Shown here: piece by piece, positions 63,632 through 64,000 of the stretch
Numbering within the stretch: position 1 is the first letter of the stretch
Layout: each line of letters opens with the position of its first letter
Assembly: GCA_034336665.1 (NCBI GenBank)
Contig: CM067570.1
Location: 21,218,502-21,282,501, forward strand
Origin: Luscinia megarhynchos
Lineage: Eukaryota > Chordata > Aves > Passeriformes > Turdidae
Reading direction: 5' to 3'
DNA length: 64,000 nucleotides
Program-made: the position numbers and the translations under genes
The notes under the pieces: generated by a model
Database searches by the model: none
The model's input: only the letters and a program-made list of their open reading frames with translations
What the model was told of the DNA's origin: nothing

Positions 63632-64000
63632 CTGCAAGACCTTGAAAGATCTTGTGCTAGAGAAATATCTGTCAGTTCCCAGCCAGTATTGGCTTTGGCA
63701 GCTGTTTACTGTGATAATGGAGCATGAAAGGAAAGGGTTTTGTCGTTGGAAAATTGTGCTGTTGTACATCTGTGAGAAATAAAGACAGGCAATGGGTAAA
63801 TAAACGCATTAGAGTGAACCCAAACAAACAAAAATTAAAGTCTTTAACAATTTAAAGTGCTTTTCCTAAGTATACCATCTGTCTCAAAGTATCAATTATA
63901 TAAAATCAAGGAGATGGATATAAATACACAATGAATTGTTAGCTGCTTGAATATGCAGTTGTTTATAAAGAATGTATTGCATCACAGTATAACTTTAATT
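63632..64000. other. non-coding DNA at the right edge
   Basis: If the minus-strand transcript is real, this is its upstream flank or another intron. No CpG island or promoter-like sequence is seen here, so its start would lie beyond the window. Confidence 0.5.

Noticed and set aside
1..64000. Bacterial, phage or CRISPR content
   Set aside because: There are no long dense open frames, ribosome binding sites or regularly spaced repeats. CR1 elements and intron-like AT-rich DNA point to a bird nuclear genome.
1..64000. An intact endogenous retrovirus
   Set aside because: No open frame longer than 164 codons exists and no polymerase or protease motif is seen. No pair of matching terminal repeats was found by eye.

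Overview
This window looks like non-coding nuclear DNA from a bird, either intronic or intergenic. The main evidence is four CR1 LINE fragments. Three of them carry the avian-type CR1 3' end (CCTTCCAACTCAG-like text running into ATTCTATGATTCTATGA-like repeats). The fourth is an older reverse-transcriptase fragment. A passerine is plausible but not provable from this sequence. Most of the window is AT-rich and CpG-poor, with scattered homopolymer tracts and small microsatellites. No intact protein-coding gene, rRNA, tRNA, CRISPR array, bacterial-type operon or retroviral open frame can be supported. The longest stop-free frame with a start is 164 codons, and its translation resembles no family I recognise.

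Layout. 1-13.2 kb: AT-rich, featureless apart from a GC-rich patch with a G-quadruplex motif (3.0-3.4 kb), a perfect 17-bp inverted repeat (2.7 kb), a CpG-bearing block that looks constrained (9.7 kb) and a (TTG)10 microsatellite (12.2 kb). 13.2-16.5 kb: two small CpG clusters, one with a tandem 23-bp duplication, and a CR1 3' end. 16.5-36.4 kb: gene-poor, with several blocks dense in homeodomain-, POU-, SOX- or CRE-like motifs at 32-34 kb. 36.55-36.88 kb: the only strong CpG island, with a good donor-like site on the plus strand and therefore the best promoter or first-exon candidate. 36.9-57 kb: mostly featureless, with an old minus-strand CR1 relic at 42.2-43.2 kb. 57.5-63.7 kb: four short minus-strand segments, each bounded by good AG acceptors and GTRAG donors. 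Joined in order, they keep one reading frame open throughout. They are the best evidence for a spliced transcript here. Two CR1 3' fragments lie in its candidate introns.

Interpretation. The window most likely lies inside or beside a large locus. It may hold part of a minus-strand transcript (non-coding, untranslated or fast-evolving coding), a CpG-island promoter, and several candidate enhancers. The exon, promoter and enhancer calls are inferences from splice-site, CpG and motif patterns. No alignment or expression data were available.
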